From contig SAAS01000002.1 in the NCBI GenBank assembly GCA_009929315.1, positions 248,001 through 312,000 of the forward strand: 64,000 nt of DNA. The letters are read 5' to 3'. The notes beneath the pieces are model-generated. The model ran no database searches. It saw only the letters and a program-made list of their open reading frames with translations, and was not told the origin of the DNA. Numbering within the stretch: the stretch's first letter is position 1; the number at the start of each line of letters is the position of its first letter. The DNA comes from Clostridia bacterium. Lineage in GTDB: Bacteria > Bacillota > Clostridia > Oscillospirales > Oscillospiraceae. Position numbers and translations under genes: made by a program. Shown in pieces: positions 7,527 to 16,778 of this stretch.

Positions 7527-9617
7527 TCATTTGAGTAAAGAGTTTTCGGTTTCCAAAGAAACCGCGCTGTTCTTGAAACTGAAATAATAATCCAGAACGT
7601 CCCTTGCTATCGACGCAATCTTGCTGCCGGCACCGCCTCTTTCAACAACAACTGCGATTGCGATTTGCGGGTCATCATAAGGCGCGTAGCAGATAAAAAC
7701 GCCGTTATTGGTTATTGCTTCTCCGAGCTGTGCCGTGCCGGTTTTCGCTGCGACTTTATAGGGGTAGTCGCCGAATATGGCGTAGGCCGTGCCGAGAGGA
7801 GAGTTTGCAACATTGTAAAGTCCCGTATGAACCGCGTCATAGTAGGACTGGTCAACGTCAACCTTTTCCGCAACAGTTGCCTTACGCTCGAAAATGCTCT
7901 TTGAATAGTCATAGCTTCTTGCCGCCTTGAGCATAGTCGCCTCATAGCGGGTTCCGTCATTGGCAAGGGTTGCCATGTAATTGGCAAACTGCAGAGGCGT
8001 GAACACGTTGAAGGACTGTCCGATTGCCGCCTGCATGGTATCACCGATATACCAAGGGGTATCCGTTGTTTCCTCCTTGTATTTCTGCGTTGACATGACG
8101 CCGGTGCTTTCTGTGAGCTCAATGCCGGTCGGAACGCCCAGTCCGAAACGCATGGCGTAATCGGACAGCGCGTCTATTCCGAGCTGCTCGCCCACAGTAT
8201 AGAAGTAGTAGTTGCAGGAAACCTCAATCGCCTTGGCGGCGTTAACATCCCCGTGGGAGCCGTGAGGATAAAGCCAGCAGGTAGGCGCGTAGCCCTGATC
8301 GGCATACTTATCGAAAATGCCTTTGTCGTAAATAGTGGTTGCCGGAGTAACTATCTTTTTGTCGAGGGCCGCAATTGCCGTAACCGGCTTGAAGGTGGAG
8401 CCGGGAGCGTAGGTTCCGTTGAGCGCGCGGTTAAAAAGCGGTGCTGACTCGTCCTTCATCAGAGTGTCATAATCGTCCATAAGCGTGCTAAGGTTAAAGG
8501 TCGGAGCGCTGGCTATGCAAAGAGGCTCGCCTGTTTTTACATTGATTGCAACAACGGCTCCGCCCGTTATCATATCCACGACCTCATCCGTTAAGCCCTG
8601 TGCCTCGAAATTTGCGTTGTCGATTTCACGCTGTTTGTTGGTTTCAGCGATATAATTGTTAAGCGATATTTCCGCAGCTTCCTGCAAGCCTAAATCTATT
8701 GTGAGATAGACCTGATTGCCGGGAACCGGCTCCTTGGTATATTTTGTGCTGATAATTGTTCCGCCGCGCGTTGTTGTCACAACCGCTGTTCCGTCGGTTC
8801 CGTGCAGGTAGCTCTCAAAGGCCTTCTCGGCACCGTCTTTTCCGACCATTGCGTTGAGCTGATAGCCGTCGTTTCTGTATTCCTTGTATTCATCCTCGTT
8901 CATCATGCCGACATAGCCCAGAAGATGCGCCGCGTAATCCGTATTGTAGTCGCGGATGTAGGAGGACTGCACCTTGAAGCCGGGTACATCGTTTTCCATC
9001 AGCTTGGTGATAAGGTCAATGCTTACGTCCTCCGCGAAAATATAGTCGGAGGTGTTAATAACATAACGAATTTTAATTTCATAGCGCACGCCCGTCACAA
9101 TTCGCATTTGCTCGGAGGTGTAGTTGTTGTCAATATCGAAGGCGTCCCTGAAAAATGCCATGAGTTCGACCGCCGTCGTCGAGGTCGGCAAATCATTTGC
9201 CTTTAAGTACGCATCAAGCCTCGTTCTCTGCAAATCCGTCATATTCGAGACATATTCAAACGGTGCCGACTCGGTTATCGGAAGCGTGTCGGTATATTTG
9301 TTGCCGGAATCCTTAACTGCCTGAACCAGCTCGAGAATAATGGCGTTTGGGTCATCCTGCTCAAAAAGCTCATCAGAGTTTATGAGAAGATTGTTGCAGA
9401 CGCTGTTTGAAACCAAAACCCGTCCGTAACGGTCAAGGATATTTCCTCTTGCCGCCAAAACGGTGTTCGTGGTCACTATGCTGTTTTTGGACTGCTCATA
9501 ATAGGCGGCTCCCTCTATGATTTGCAGTCGATACAGCGAAATCACAAAAATCACCGTCAACGCAAGAATCACAAAAATTGTAGCCGCAAGGCGCCAGGGT
9601 TTAATTATTTTTTCCAT
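7527..9617 (-). CDS. mrdA: Penicillin-binding protein 2 (elongasome transpeptidase)
   Basis: 696 residues. One N-terminal membrane helix (about 10-30), a PBP dimerisation domain, then a transpeptidase domain with the three active-site motifs: STFK (nucleophile Ser near 406), SCN (near 466) and KTGTAQ (near 625). It cross-links peptidoglycan during side-wall growth and acts with RodA, MreC and MreD at the outer face of the membrane. It is the last gene of the mreC-mreD-pbp2 run, which supports the elongation role over a septal one. The ribosome site is GAAAGGA. Confidence 0.93.
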   Translation of the reverse strand: MEKIIKPWRLAATIFVILALTVIFVISLYRLQIIEGAAYYEQSKNSIVTTNTVLAARGNILDRYGRVLVSNSVCNNLLINSDELFEQDDPNAIILELVQAVKDSGNKYTDTLPITESAPFEYVSNMTDLQRTRLDAYLKANDLPTSTTAVELMAFFRDAFDIDNNYTSEQMRIVTGVRYEIKIRYVINTSDYIFAEDVSIDLITKLMENDVPGFKVQSSYIRDYNTDYAAHLLGYVGMMNEDEYKEYRNDGYQLNAMVGKDGAEKAFESYLHGTDGTAVVTTTRGGTIISTKYTKEPVPGNQVYLTIDLGLQEAAEISLNNYIAETNKQREIDNANFEAQGLTDEVVDMITGGAVVAINVKTGEPLCIASAPTFNLSTLMDDYDTLMKDESAPLFNRALNGTYAPGSTFKPVTAIAALDKKIVTPATTIYDKGIFDKYADQGYAPTCWLYPHGSHGDVNAAKAIEVSCNYYFYTVGEQLGIDALSDYAMRFGLGVPTGIELTESTGVMSTQKYKEETTDTPWYIGDTMQAAIGQSFNVFTPLQFANYMATLANDGTRYEATMLKAARSYDYSKSIFERKATVAEKVDVDQSYYDAVHTGLYNVANSPLGTAYAIFGDYPYKVAAKTGTAQLGEAITNNGVFICYAPYDDPQIAIAVVVERGGAGSKIASIARDVLDYYFSFKNSAVSLETENSLLK

Positions 9618-9638
9618 GTTTGTTCCTTTCGCAAGGAC

Positions 9639-10154
9639 CTACTTGCTCAAATCCACTCCCGAAAGAGCTCGGCAGGGATAATAAACGGCAAATGTAAACG
9701 GAAGCGACCACAGGGTTTGAAGTCCCGCGGTAAGCAAAACAGGCAGTATATTTGTGTCCGCAACGGCTATAAACCTGAACATCTGACAAATCGCCGTCAG
9801 AATCAGAGCCGCGAAGCTTACAAAAAAGAAGGAGAAGAAGCGTTTGTTAACAAAGTACATTGCCGCCGCTCCGGAAGCGAAGCCGATTATCGGAAAGATA
9901 ACCGTCAGCAAAATCTTCGTGTCATTTAAGCTCATGTCGCAGAAAAGGCCCAGCACGAGTCCGAACACTCCGCCCCACACACCGCCCTCGAAAAAGCCCA
10001 CGGCTACAACCGCAACAGGCGGTATGAAAGCATAAACTTTATAGACGGGAATATGTGAAAGTACAATATTTTGAACGAAAAGCACTAACATCATCAAGCC
10101 GAAATAAACTATTGCTTTTCGTATTTTTATAATGTTTATCGTGTCAAGCAGCAT
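9639..10154 (-). CDS. mreD: Rod shape-determining protein MreD
   Basis: 171 residues, very hydrophobic, with about five membrane segments and no catalytic motif, as is normal for MreD. Identity rests on size, topology and its place between mreC and pbp2. It is an integral part of the elongasome that links MreC and the PBP2-RodA pair. GGAGG lies upstream of the ATG. Confidence 0.88.
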   Translation of the reverse strand: MLLDTINIIKIRKAIVYFGLMMLVLFVQNIVLSHIPVYKVYAFIPPVAVVAVGFFEGGVWGGVFGLVLGLFCDMSLNDTKILLTVIFPIIGFASGAAAMYFVNKRFFSFFFVSFAALILTAICQMFRFIAVADTNILPVLLTAGLQTLWSLPFTFAVYYPCRALSGVDLSK

Positions 10155-10184
10155 TCCGCGCCTCCAAAAAGACTTGGCATTAAG

Positions 10185-11036
10185 TTATTCCACAACATCA
10201 AAGGCCTTGATAACGAAAACCTCCGACAGCGCCCCGAGCTCACATGACGGAGTGACGGTCGCATACTCCACCTGACCGCCCGCCTCGGTTTTAACGGAGC
10301 TGACCGTTCCGATGGAAAGTCCTCTGGGGAACGCTCCTCCCTTGCCGGAGGTAATAAGCACGTCACCCTCTAAAACCTGTGTTTCCTGAGTAAGGTAAGT
10401 GAGCTTTGTTTCGCCGCTCTGCATAAGCGCAAAATCTCCGACAATCATGGCGGCGTTTCCGCCCTCGCCCACAAGCGCACCGACGCGCATGTCGGCGTCG
10501 ATTACGGAGCGCACCGTCGCCCAGCCCGATCCGACCTCAATGACCTGTCCGACGAGGTTATAGCTGCTGTCGATAACACAGTTGCCCACCACGATGCCCG
10601 ATTCCTCGCCCTTGCTGATGGTGTAGGTTTCGCTCCAGTTAGAGGCCGGACGGTCTATGATATTAGCCGACTCAAAGACGAAGTCCTTGTGCTTCTCGCG
10701 CAAATTCAGCAGCTCGCGAAGGCGCTCGTTTTCGTTTTTTGCATTTTCAGCTTCGCGCAGTTCAATCTCCGCCTCGGCAAGCTGAACCTTAAGCTCCTCA
10801 TTTTCCGCGGCCAGCGAGTCATATTTGAACATGTAGCCGTAAATGCCCTCGAGCCACGCCACAAAGCCAGTTCCGCCCTGCTTGACGGGAATTGTCAGTG
10901 AGGCCGCGGCGTTTTCCGCCGCTCCGACATTGCCTTTTGAGGCGCTCGCGGCCAAGCCGGAAATCAGCGCGACAACGACGACAACGATTCCGAGCCGTAT
11001 TCCGTTTTTCTTTGTAAAATCTTTAAACTTATTCAA
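10185..11036 (-). CDS. mreC: Rod shape-determining protein MreC
   Basis: 283 residues: an N-terminal membrane anchor (about 14-31), a coiled coil rich in Glu and Leu (about 75-115, EELKVQLAEAEIELREAEN) and the MreC beta-domain with GNCVIDSSYNLVGQVIEVG and a late VLITSGKGGAFPRGLSIG motif. It scaffolds the cell-elongation complex outside the membrane and activates PBP2. The start codon is a TTG that overlaps the maf stop codon by four bases (TTGA), so translation is probably coupled to maf. Confidence 0.93.
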   Translation of the reverse strand: MNKFKDFTKKNGIRLGIVVVVVALISGLAASASKGNVGAAENAAASLTIPVKQGGTGFVAWLEGIYGYMFKYDSLAAENEELKVQLAEAEIELREAENAKNENERLRELLNLREKHKDFVFESANIIDRPASNWSETYTISKGEESGIVVGNCVIDSSYNLVGQVIEVGSGWATVRSVIDADMRVGALVGEGGNAAMIVGDFALMQSGETKLTYLTQETQVLEGDVLITSGKGGAFPRGLSIGTVSSVKTEAGGQVEYATVTPSCELGALSEVFVIKAFDVVE

Positions 11037-11605
11037 ATCAATATCACGCCCAATTTTTCAAGCATTTTTGACAATCTGCACAGAGGCAGTCCCATTACGT
11101 TAAAGAAATCTCCCTCGATACCCTCTATGAATAGCGAGCCTATCCCCTGAGCTCCGTAGGAACCGGCTTTATCCATCGGCTCCCCTGTTTGAATGTACGC
11201 CTCTTTCTCCCGCTCGGAAAGCGAACGGAATCGGACAAGCGTCCTCTCAAATTCAGAAAACACGCGGCCTTCCTGCATTATCGTCACTCCCGTGAAAACC
11301 TCATGCTCTCTGTTTGAAAGAAGCGTCAGCATCCGAAAAGCGTCGCGCTCGTCGTTGGGCTTTCCCAGAATATCGCCATCCAGCACGACAATTGTATCGG
11401 CTGCAATAATAATATCCGAAGGCTCGCAGAGCTTTGACACTTCCTGCGCCTTTGCTCTTGAAAGCGCACAGACGGTTTCACTCGGCAACTTGTCTTTATC
11501 TATAAGTTCTTCGCCTGCGGCGGGAATAACCCTGAAATCCTTTACGTTCAGCATCGCGAGAAGTTCACGTCTTCTCGGAGAAGCCGAAGCCAGTACAATA
11601 CCCAT
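11033..11605 (-). CDS. maf: Maf-family nucleotide pyrophosphatase
   Basis: 190 residues. The Maf signature is plain: LASASPRRRELL at the N-terminus, the IIAADTIVVLDGDILGKP core with the metal-binding aspartate, and SYGAQGIGSLFIEGIEGDF near the C-terminus. These enzymes hydrolyse non-canonical or canonical NTPs such as dTTP and UTP and are linked to arrest of septation. Co-location with mreC is a conserved arrangement in Bacillota. Ribosome site GAAGGA. Confidence 0.93.
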   Translation of the reverse strand: MGIVLASASPRRRELLAMLNVKDFRVIPAAGEELIDKDKLPSETVCALSRAKAQEVSKLCEPSDIIIAADTIVVLDGDILGKPNDERDAFRMLTLLSNREHEVFTGVTIMQEGRVFSEFERTLVRFRSLSEREKEAYIQTGEPMDKAGSYGAQGIGSLFIEGIEGDFFNVMGLPLCRLSKMLEKLGVILI

Positions 11606-11623
11606 AAATATCCTTCGCCCTTA

Positions 11624-13711
11624 CTATTCAACGCCTCGGTAATAAAGTCCTCTGGTCAGCCCGTTGGGGACATACTGCGTTTTTCCCGCGTAGCTCTCGG
11701 CAATTCTCACGCATTCTTCGGGGCCTTCATTGGTGAACATCAGCCTAATTGCCCAAACTCCGCTGCTTTCAACATCCCGCAGCCTGTCCGCCAGAAACAG
11801 CTTGTGGGCGTTAAGAATGACATTTCGGCAGCCAAAATCCTTGACAACAGGGAAAAGCTGTCCCGTTCTGTCTGAAAGCGACACCGCGTTCTGGCAGTTG
11901 CAGGTGCCCGCACTGTTTTTAATAATGCACTGGTCGCTGACCATGAGGGGCAGTCTTCCGTAAGCGATAAGCTCCGTGTTTATTGGCTTACTGAGGTCAC
12001 GAATCTGACTCATGCGAAGCTCGAAGGAGGCGGTTGCGGACAAGAAGCCCGCCGCATTAAGCACCTGAAGCGTATCCGAGTTATAAACATTAAGTCCAAA
12101 ATCGCCTCTCACGTTCATCGAAGCGAGCTTTGCGTATTTTACATGTCCCATGTTGCCCACGAGCACTTCGTCAACGCCCATAGCCTTAACCTTAACAAGC
12201 ATTTCCGCGATTTCCGGTGCCTGTGTGTCGGTTATCACACGCGGCAGCACCGCGACGGGAACTGCACCTTTTTCCGCAAAGGGCAGAACGGCCGCAGGAT
12301 TCTCGGCAAGTATGGCAAGGGGCACATAAAGATAGTCGGGCTTTGCCTCGGCAAGCTTCTGCGTCAGCTGGTCAACCGTACCGATTTGGAAAATCGTCTT
12401 CGGACCGCCCAAAATCTTGACGTCAGCGGGAGTTTTCGGCAGTTTTCCCAGCTTTCTCGCAGACGGGCTCTTCCTTGCTTCGGAAAGCTCGTCCAGAAGC
12501 AGTCTTCGCATTTCGTTTATTCCGGATACCGGGAGGAAAAGTCCCTCGTCCAGCACCGTCGATACATCGGTGCAAAGATAAGGCGTTCCGCCGGTTTTAT
12601 AAAACTGGTCGTAAAGAGTCTGCTTTGATAGTGCCTGATTTGAAGCCGCCTGAGGAATCGGTCCCTCTTTAATGACCTTGTTTCCGTCATTATCCTCCAC
12701 CGCGAATTTCGACTTGGCACCAGCTTTGATTATAGTGTAAAATCTCACCGGAACGCGGCGGGTTTCAGAATTTGCATAGTCTCTTCTCGCGGCGTTATAC
12801 AGCTTATTTACATCGCTGTCCCGCTCCTCGCGCACGCCGAACATCGAAGCGCCCTTTTCCCCCGTTAAGTACCCGTCGGTAAAGCCCTGACGGGAAAATG
12901 CCAATTCAAGCTGCTTCATTTCAAGCTCGGAAGGCTCAAGTCCGTCGCGGATTGCGCGTGAATAGATTCCCGTTACGATTGCCGAATACTCGGGGCGCTT
13001 CATCCGCCCTTCAATTTTCACACAGCTCACGCCCGCCCGCTCAAGCTCCTTAAGATATGAAACTAGGCAATTATCCTTGAGGCTTAAAGGGAAATTATCC
13101 ATTCTCCCGCCGAGGCTGTATTGCAGTCTGCAGGGCTGAGCACAGGCGCCGCGATTACCGCTGCGCCTGCCGATAAGGGCGCTCATATAGCACTGTCCCG
13201 AATGGCAGAAGCACAGCGCGCCGTGAGCGAATATTTCGATTTCTATGGGTGACCTTTCGGCGATGAGGGCAATTTGTTCCAGAGTAAGCTCCCTAGCCAA
13301 AACCGCGCGGCTTATCCCCATTTCGGCGGCGGCCTCAACTCCTGCAAGGTTGTGTATGCTCATCTGCGTGCTCGCGTGCAGAGGCATTTCCGGAACGGCA
13401 CACTTAAGTACGCGGGCAAGGCCCAAATCCTGAACCAAAATTGCGTCCGCGCCGATTTCGCAGGCATGGCCCGCAAGTCTGACGACATCGGGTATTTCCC
13501 TGTCGCTGACAAGGGTGTTGAGTGTTACATATACCTTGCAGCCTCGCATACGGCAATAGCGGACGGCGGAATCAAATTCCTCGTCCGTGAAGTTTTTTGC
13601 GCCGCGGCGAGCGTTATGCTCGCCGAAGCCCATATAGATTGCATCTGCCCCGCTCTGAACGGCGGCGACAACCGCCTCCGGCGAGCCGGCAGGTGATAGA
13701 AGTTCCAACAT
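11624..13711 (-). CDS. U32-family protein with C-terminal DUF3656-like region
   Basis: 695 residues. The peptidase U32 signature E-x-F-x2-G-[AS]-L-C-x4-G-x-C-x-M-S is present around residue 155-175 (EIFAHGALCFCHSGQCYMS). Despite the old peptidase name, several U32 members (RlhA, TrhP) act in prephenate-dependent RNA hydroxylation, and the long two-part form resembles the RlhA type; assigning it to 23S rRNA or tRNA hydroxylation is inference. Further cysteines in the CIIKNSAGTCNCQNA region could hold an iron-sulfur cluster. It lies between zapA and maf, apparently in the same operon. Confidence 0.85.
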   Translation of the reverse strand: MLELLSPAGSPEAVVAAVQSGADAIYMGFGEHNARRGAKNFTDEEFDSAVRYCRMRGCKVYVTLNTLVSDREIPDVVRLAGHACEIGADAILVQDLGLARVLKCAVPEMPLHASTQMSIHNLAGVEAAAEMGISRAVLARELTLEQIALIAERSPIEIEIFAHGALCFCHSGQCYMSALIGRRSGNRGACAQPCRLQYSLGGRMDNFPLSLKDNCLVSYLKELERAGVSCVKIEGRMKRPEYSAIVTGIYSRAIRDGLEPSELEMKQLELAFSRQGFTDGYLTGEKGASMFGVREERDSDVNKLYNAARRDYANSETRRVPVRFYTIIKAGAKSKFAVEDNDGNKVIKEGPIPQAASNQALSKQTLYDQFYKTGGTPYLCTDVSTVLDEGLFLPVSGINEMRRLLLDELSEARKSPSARKLGKLPKTPADVKILGGPKTIFQIGTVDQLTQKLAEAKPDYLYVPLAILAENPAAVLPFAEKGAVPVAVLPRVITDTQAPEIAEMLVKVKAMGVDEVLVGNMGHVKYAKLASMNVRGDFGLNVYNSDTLQVLNAAGFLSATASFELRMSQIRDLSKPINTELIAYGRLPLMVSDQCIIKNSAGTCNCQNAVSLSDRTGQLFPVVKDFGCRNVILNAHKLFLADRLRDVESSGVWAIRLMFTNEGPEECVRIAESYAGKTQYVPNGLTRGLYYRGVE

Positions 13712-13738
13712 AGTTTTGCCTTTCGGGTTTAGCTGACT

Positions 13739-14005
13739 TTACAGAAGCGTGGGAGGTTCGCTTTCACTCGCGCCCGTTCTCCTTTTTGAGGCTTTTTCCT
13801 TTTTCTGCAGCTCCTTGAGGTAACGGTCAGCCATGTCGAGCGCCGCCATTGTTGCGCAGTCAAGTGCAGAGGCGCCCGAGTCCCTTTTAATTTCGAGAAT
13901 CTTGACGGTTACAAAGTTTGCTAGCTCGCGAACGTATTCCGTATCCTCGTCCGTCTTAATCTGATAATCCCGTCCCGCAATTTCGATAGTGACATCTTTC
14001 AGCAT
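13739..14005 (-). CDS. zapA: Cell division protein ZapA
   Basis: About 88 residues beginning MLKDVTIEIAGRDYQIK, the typical ZapA opening, followed by a helix that would form the coiled-coil dimer (residues about 45-80). ZapA binds FtsZ and bundles protofilaments at the division ring. The ATG at 14005 has GAGGTG nine bases upstream; a GTG at 14017 would overlap that site. It is the first gene of the cell-shape operon. Confidence 0.88.
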   Translation of the reverse strand: MLKDVTIEIAGRDYQIKTDEDTEYVRELANFVTVKILEIKRDSGASALDCATMAALDMADRYLKELQKKEKASKRRTGASESEPPTLL

Positions 14006-14058
14006 TTCGTCTTTCACCTCTTTATTATTCCGCTGAGTTGTTAAATATTAGCACAGAC

Positions 14059-14067
14059 ATTATACCA
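14059..14067 (-). promoter_or_regulatory. Extended -10 promoter element of the zapA operon
   Basis: TGGTATAAT on the minus strand fits TGnTATAAT, an extended -10 element. No good -35 box is visible at the normal distance, which extended -10 promoters do not need. It would drive zapA and the genes downstream to pbp2. Confidence 0.6.
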
Positions 14068-14175
14068 TGTTCGCTTTGCGGCGTTGTGACTGGTTTGTGA
14101 ATTTCTAACAATTTACGCTAAATTATTTCAACTGAAATATTGCTCTGTGCGAGTATTATAACATAAACGGATGTA

Positions 14176-14204
14176 TTGCTACAAGTCAAAAATAATGTTA
14201 TAAT
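14176..14204 (+). promoter_or_regulatory. Promoter of dnaD
   Basis: TTGCTA (14176-14181) and TATAAT (14199-14204) with a 17-base spacer. It is back to back with the zapA promoter. Transcription should begin near 14211, which rules out any gene start upstream of that point. Confidence 0.8.
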
Positions 14205-14238
14205 GTGTTTCTCTAGAAATCTCGGTAAGGAGGCGCTT

Positions 14239-15201
14239 ATGGAAGACAAAAAATACACACTTTCGATGGAACAGAATCTCGCCCTTCCAAGCGCCGACGC
14301 GGACAGGCTTATAGCTTCAGGCGATGGAACCGCGACTTTGCTTTACCTTTACGCTTTGCGCAACAGAGGCGGCTTCTCCTCACAGAGCGCAGCGGCGTCG
14401 CTAAAGCGAACCGAGGCGGAGATTCTGAAGGCAATAAGTACTCTTTGCGAATTGGGACTTTTCAAGACAGGCGAAAACAAAAAGCCGGTTCCACTGTCAG
14501 CGGACGAGCTTCCCGAATACACGGCGCAGGATATCGCGGCGCGAACCTGCGGGAACAGTGAGTTTAAGGCAATCGTTGAAGAAACCCAGCGCATAATGGG
14601 TCACCTTTTGACAGGCGCGGACCTTAAAACGCTCTTCGGAATATATGATTTTCTGCGTCTGCCGACAGAGGTTATTTTTCTACTGATTAACCACTGCGTT
14701 GAGGAAACCCGAGAACATTTGGGTCAGGGGAAACTCCCTTCCATGCGCACCATAGAAAAGGAAGCATACGTCTGGTATAACCGCGAAATTCTGACTCTTG
14801 AGCGCGCCGAGGAGTTTCTTCTGCAGAAACGCACACGAAGCGGTGAAATGGCGGACATTAAGCGTCTGCTCCAAATCAGCGGGCGCAACTTCAGCGCCAC
14901 CGAGCGCAAATATGTTGAGACTTGGATAGATATGGGCTTTGAGCTTGAAGCCCTCGCTCTTGCTTATGACAAAACCATAGTCAAGACCGGAAATCTCGCT
15001 TGGAAATACATGGATTCGATTCTTCAAAGCTGGCACGGCAAAAAACTCCACACGGCACAGGAAATTACGAGCGGAGACACTCATCAGGGCGCTGTATCGG
15101 GCGCCGTCCCCCGTCAAGGTGGACAGGCTGTCGTCCGAAGCTCGGCGCAGCCTGAAACGGAGCGTATGAAAAAGATTTGGGAAAAGGTCAAAAACGGCTG
15201 A
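14239..15201 (+). CDS. DnaD-domain replication initiation protein
   Basis: About 320 residues. A winged-helix-like N-terminal region (about 20-110) is followed by a DnaB_2/DnaD C-terminal domain ending with YMDSILQSWHG, the YxxxIxxW motif used in DNA binding. DnaD acts early in loading the replicative helicase in Bacillota. The ATG at 14239 has AAGGAGG upstream and lies after the mapped promoter. It is followed after 15 bases by the helicase-loader-type ATPase, a logical replication-initiation pair. Confidence 0.9.
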   Translation: MEDKKYTLSMEQNLALPSADADRLIASGDGTATLLYLYALRNRGGFSSQSAAASLKRTEAEILKAISTLCELGLFKTGENKKPVPLSADELPEYTAQDIAARTCGNSEFKAIVEETQRIMGHLLTGADLKTLFGIYDFLRLPTEVIFLLINHCVEETREHLGQGKLPSMRTIEKEAYVWYNREILTLERAEEFLLQKRTRSGEMADIKRLLQISGRNFSATERKYVETWIDMGFELEALALAYDKTIVKTGNLAWKYMDSILQSWHGKKLHTAQEITSGDTHQGAVSGAVPRQGGQAVVRSSAQPETERMKKIWEKVKNG

Positions 15202-15216
15202 TTTTGAGGTGAAACT

Positions 15217-16224
15217 ATGGCATACGACGGTAAAATTCTGGCAAGAGTCAGAGATATAATCGCCGAGAGAAAAAACGATAATGTTTCCGAGCTGAACCTC
15301 AGGAGAGCCGAGGTCTTTGCCCGTATTCCCGCCGTTATGGAAATTGAAGCGGAGATAACGGGGCTGATGGCGGGTATCGCCACCGCCGCGCTTAATAAAA
15401 GCGCCGACGCGGGGGAATATGTTGCGCAGGTCAAAGCAAAATGCGAGGCTCTGCTTGAAAGACGCTCCGAGCTTTTAAAAGCGGGCGGCTATCCCGAAAA
15501 CTACACAGACGAAATCTTCGACTGCCCCCTCTGCCGCGACAGCGGCTATGTTCTGGGCAAGCCCTGCTCCTGTCTTAAAGCTCTATATCAAGCCGAAGCC
15601 GCCCGTGAGCTGAGCCAGATGCTCAACATTTCAGGACAGTGTTTTGAAGCCTTTGACCTTAGCTATTATGACGAGATTTATGATCCGGCGTGGCATGACT
15701 CGCCGAAGGCTATGATGTCCTGCGCCTTCAATATCTGCCGCGACTATGCCGCGGATTTTCGCCCTTCCTCCGTCAATCTCCTTTTCCGAGGCGGCACGGG
15801 GCTCGGCAAGACCTTCCTTGCCGCCTCCATCGCGAAGGTGGTCTCCGAGAAGGGCTTTTCGGTGGTTTACGATACGGCGGTATCGGTGATGGAGGCCTTC
15901 GAGCTTCAGAAATTCGACCGCGGCGGTGAAAGTGCGGCGGAGATTGCCTCCCGAATCAGACGATACTTGGACTGCAAACTGCTGATTTTGGACGATCTCG
16001 GAACAGAGATGACGACGAGCTTTACCCAAAGCGCGCTGTATTCTCTTATAAACGGACGCTTATTGAGCGGCGGTAAAACCATTATAACCACAAATCTGAG
16101 CGAGGAAGAGCTGCGCCGCCGTTATACTCCGCAGACGGTTTCGAGGCTTGAAGGCGAATATATTGCCTTAAACTTCGCGGGCAAGGACATAAGGGCGATT
16201 AAACGAGAGCGCGGGCTTAAATAA
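15217..16224 (+). CDS. DnaC/DnaI-type helicase loader, AAA+ ATPase
   Basis: 335 residues. An N-terminal part has a cysteine cluster (CPLCRDSG...KPCSCLK, about residues 104-124) that resembles the zinc site of DnaI. The AAA+ domain has Walker A GGTGLGKT (near 193) and Walker B LLILDDLGTE (near 255). It would load the DnaB/DnaC-type helicase at origins. It pairs with the DnaD gene just upstream and ends at a strong terminator. Confidence 0.9.
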   Translation: MAYDGKILARVRDIIAERKNDNVSELNLRRAEVFARIPAVMEIEAEITGLMAGIATAALNKSADAGEYVAQVKAKCEALLERRSELLKAGGYPENYTDEIFDCPLCRDSGYVLGKPCSCLKALYQAEAARELSQMLNISGQCFEAFDLSYYDEIYDPAWHDSPKAMMSCAFNICRDYAADFRPSSVNLLFRGGTGLGKTFLAASIAKVVSEKGFSVVYDTAVSVMEAFELQKFDRGGESAAEIASRIRRYLDCKLLILDDLGTEMTTSFTQSALYSLINGRLLSGGKTIITTNLSEEELRRRYTPQTVSRLEGEYIALNFAGKDIRAIKRERGLK

Positions 16225-16231
16225 AATGCTC

Positions 16232-16266
16232 AAAGGGCAATCCGTTATTTCGGATTGCCCTTTTTC
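16232..16266 (+). terminator. Rho-independent terminator after the helicase loader
   Basis: A perfect 13-bp stem (AAAGGGCAATCCG with its complement), a six-base loop and a run of T. It closes the dnaD transcript and may also serve the converging gene at 16.3 kb. Confidence 0.9.
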
Positions 16267-16280
16267 ACTCACAAAACACC

Positions 16281-16592
16281 CTAAACGGTTATCTCAAGCT
16301 CTCGGAGCTTGAGGCTGTCCTTATACACCTTGATAAGATAAAGCTCCCCCGCGCGCAGCGGTCCGAAAGCGAAATCTCCCTCCTCGTCGGTCACAAGCGT
16401 TGCAAGAAGCTTTGCCGTTTCCTGCCCCTGCGTTTCAAAGAGCAGGACGAGCGCCGCTTTAACCGCCCGCTCCCCATCCGTCACTCTGCCGTAAATTCCG
16501 CCGGTTTCGTCCTCCTTCGGCGTAACCACCGTGTGTATTTTTTCGCCCTTTGAGGGTCGAAAATAAAACTTTGCAAAAGCGCCCACCCGCAC
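16281..16592 (-). CDS. Small protein with a carboxypeptidase-regulatory-like (prealbumin) fold
   Basis: About 103 residues. The middle reads GGIYGRVTDGERAVKAALVLLFE then VTDEEGDFAFGPLRAGELYLIKVY, the pattern of a carboxypeptidase regulatory-like or SpaA-type beta-sandwich domain. No signal peptide or sorting signal is seen, so it is probably cytoplasmic or part of a loose complex. Two GTG codons can start it (16592 and 16586) behind GGAGG; the second has better spacing. It stands alone, convergent with the helicase-loader gene. The function is unknown. Confidence 0.65.
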   Translation of the reverse strand: MRVGAFAKFYFRPSKGEKIHTVVTPKEDETGGIYGRVTDGERAVKAALVLLFETQGQETAKLLATLVTDEEGDFAFGPLRAGELYLIKVYKDSLKLRELEITV

Positions 16593-16649
16593 CAGCCTCC
16601 GTTATTATGAAAGTCAATCCATAATACGGCGGCTACTGCACTGTTGTTC

Positions 16650-16678
16650 TTGACAAGCAGGGTTATTTTTAATAAAAT
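16650..16678 (+). promoter_or_regulatory. Promoter of proS
   Basis: TTGACA (16650-16655), a 17-base spacer and TAAAAT (16673-16678). It leaves a leader of about 95 bases before proS. I looked for a T-box in that leader and found no GGTGG antiterminator sequence. Confidence 0.85.
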
Positions 16679-16778
16679 TGCAGGATGACATGGGGATTTT
16701 CATGATTTGCGCACAAATACATGACATAAACTTTAGCCCCTATACTGCGAACTCATTCGAAAGGATTGATTATAAATC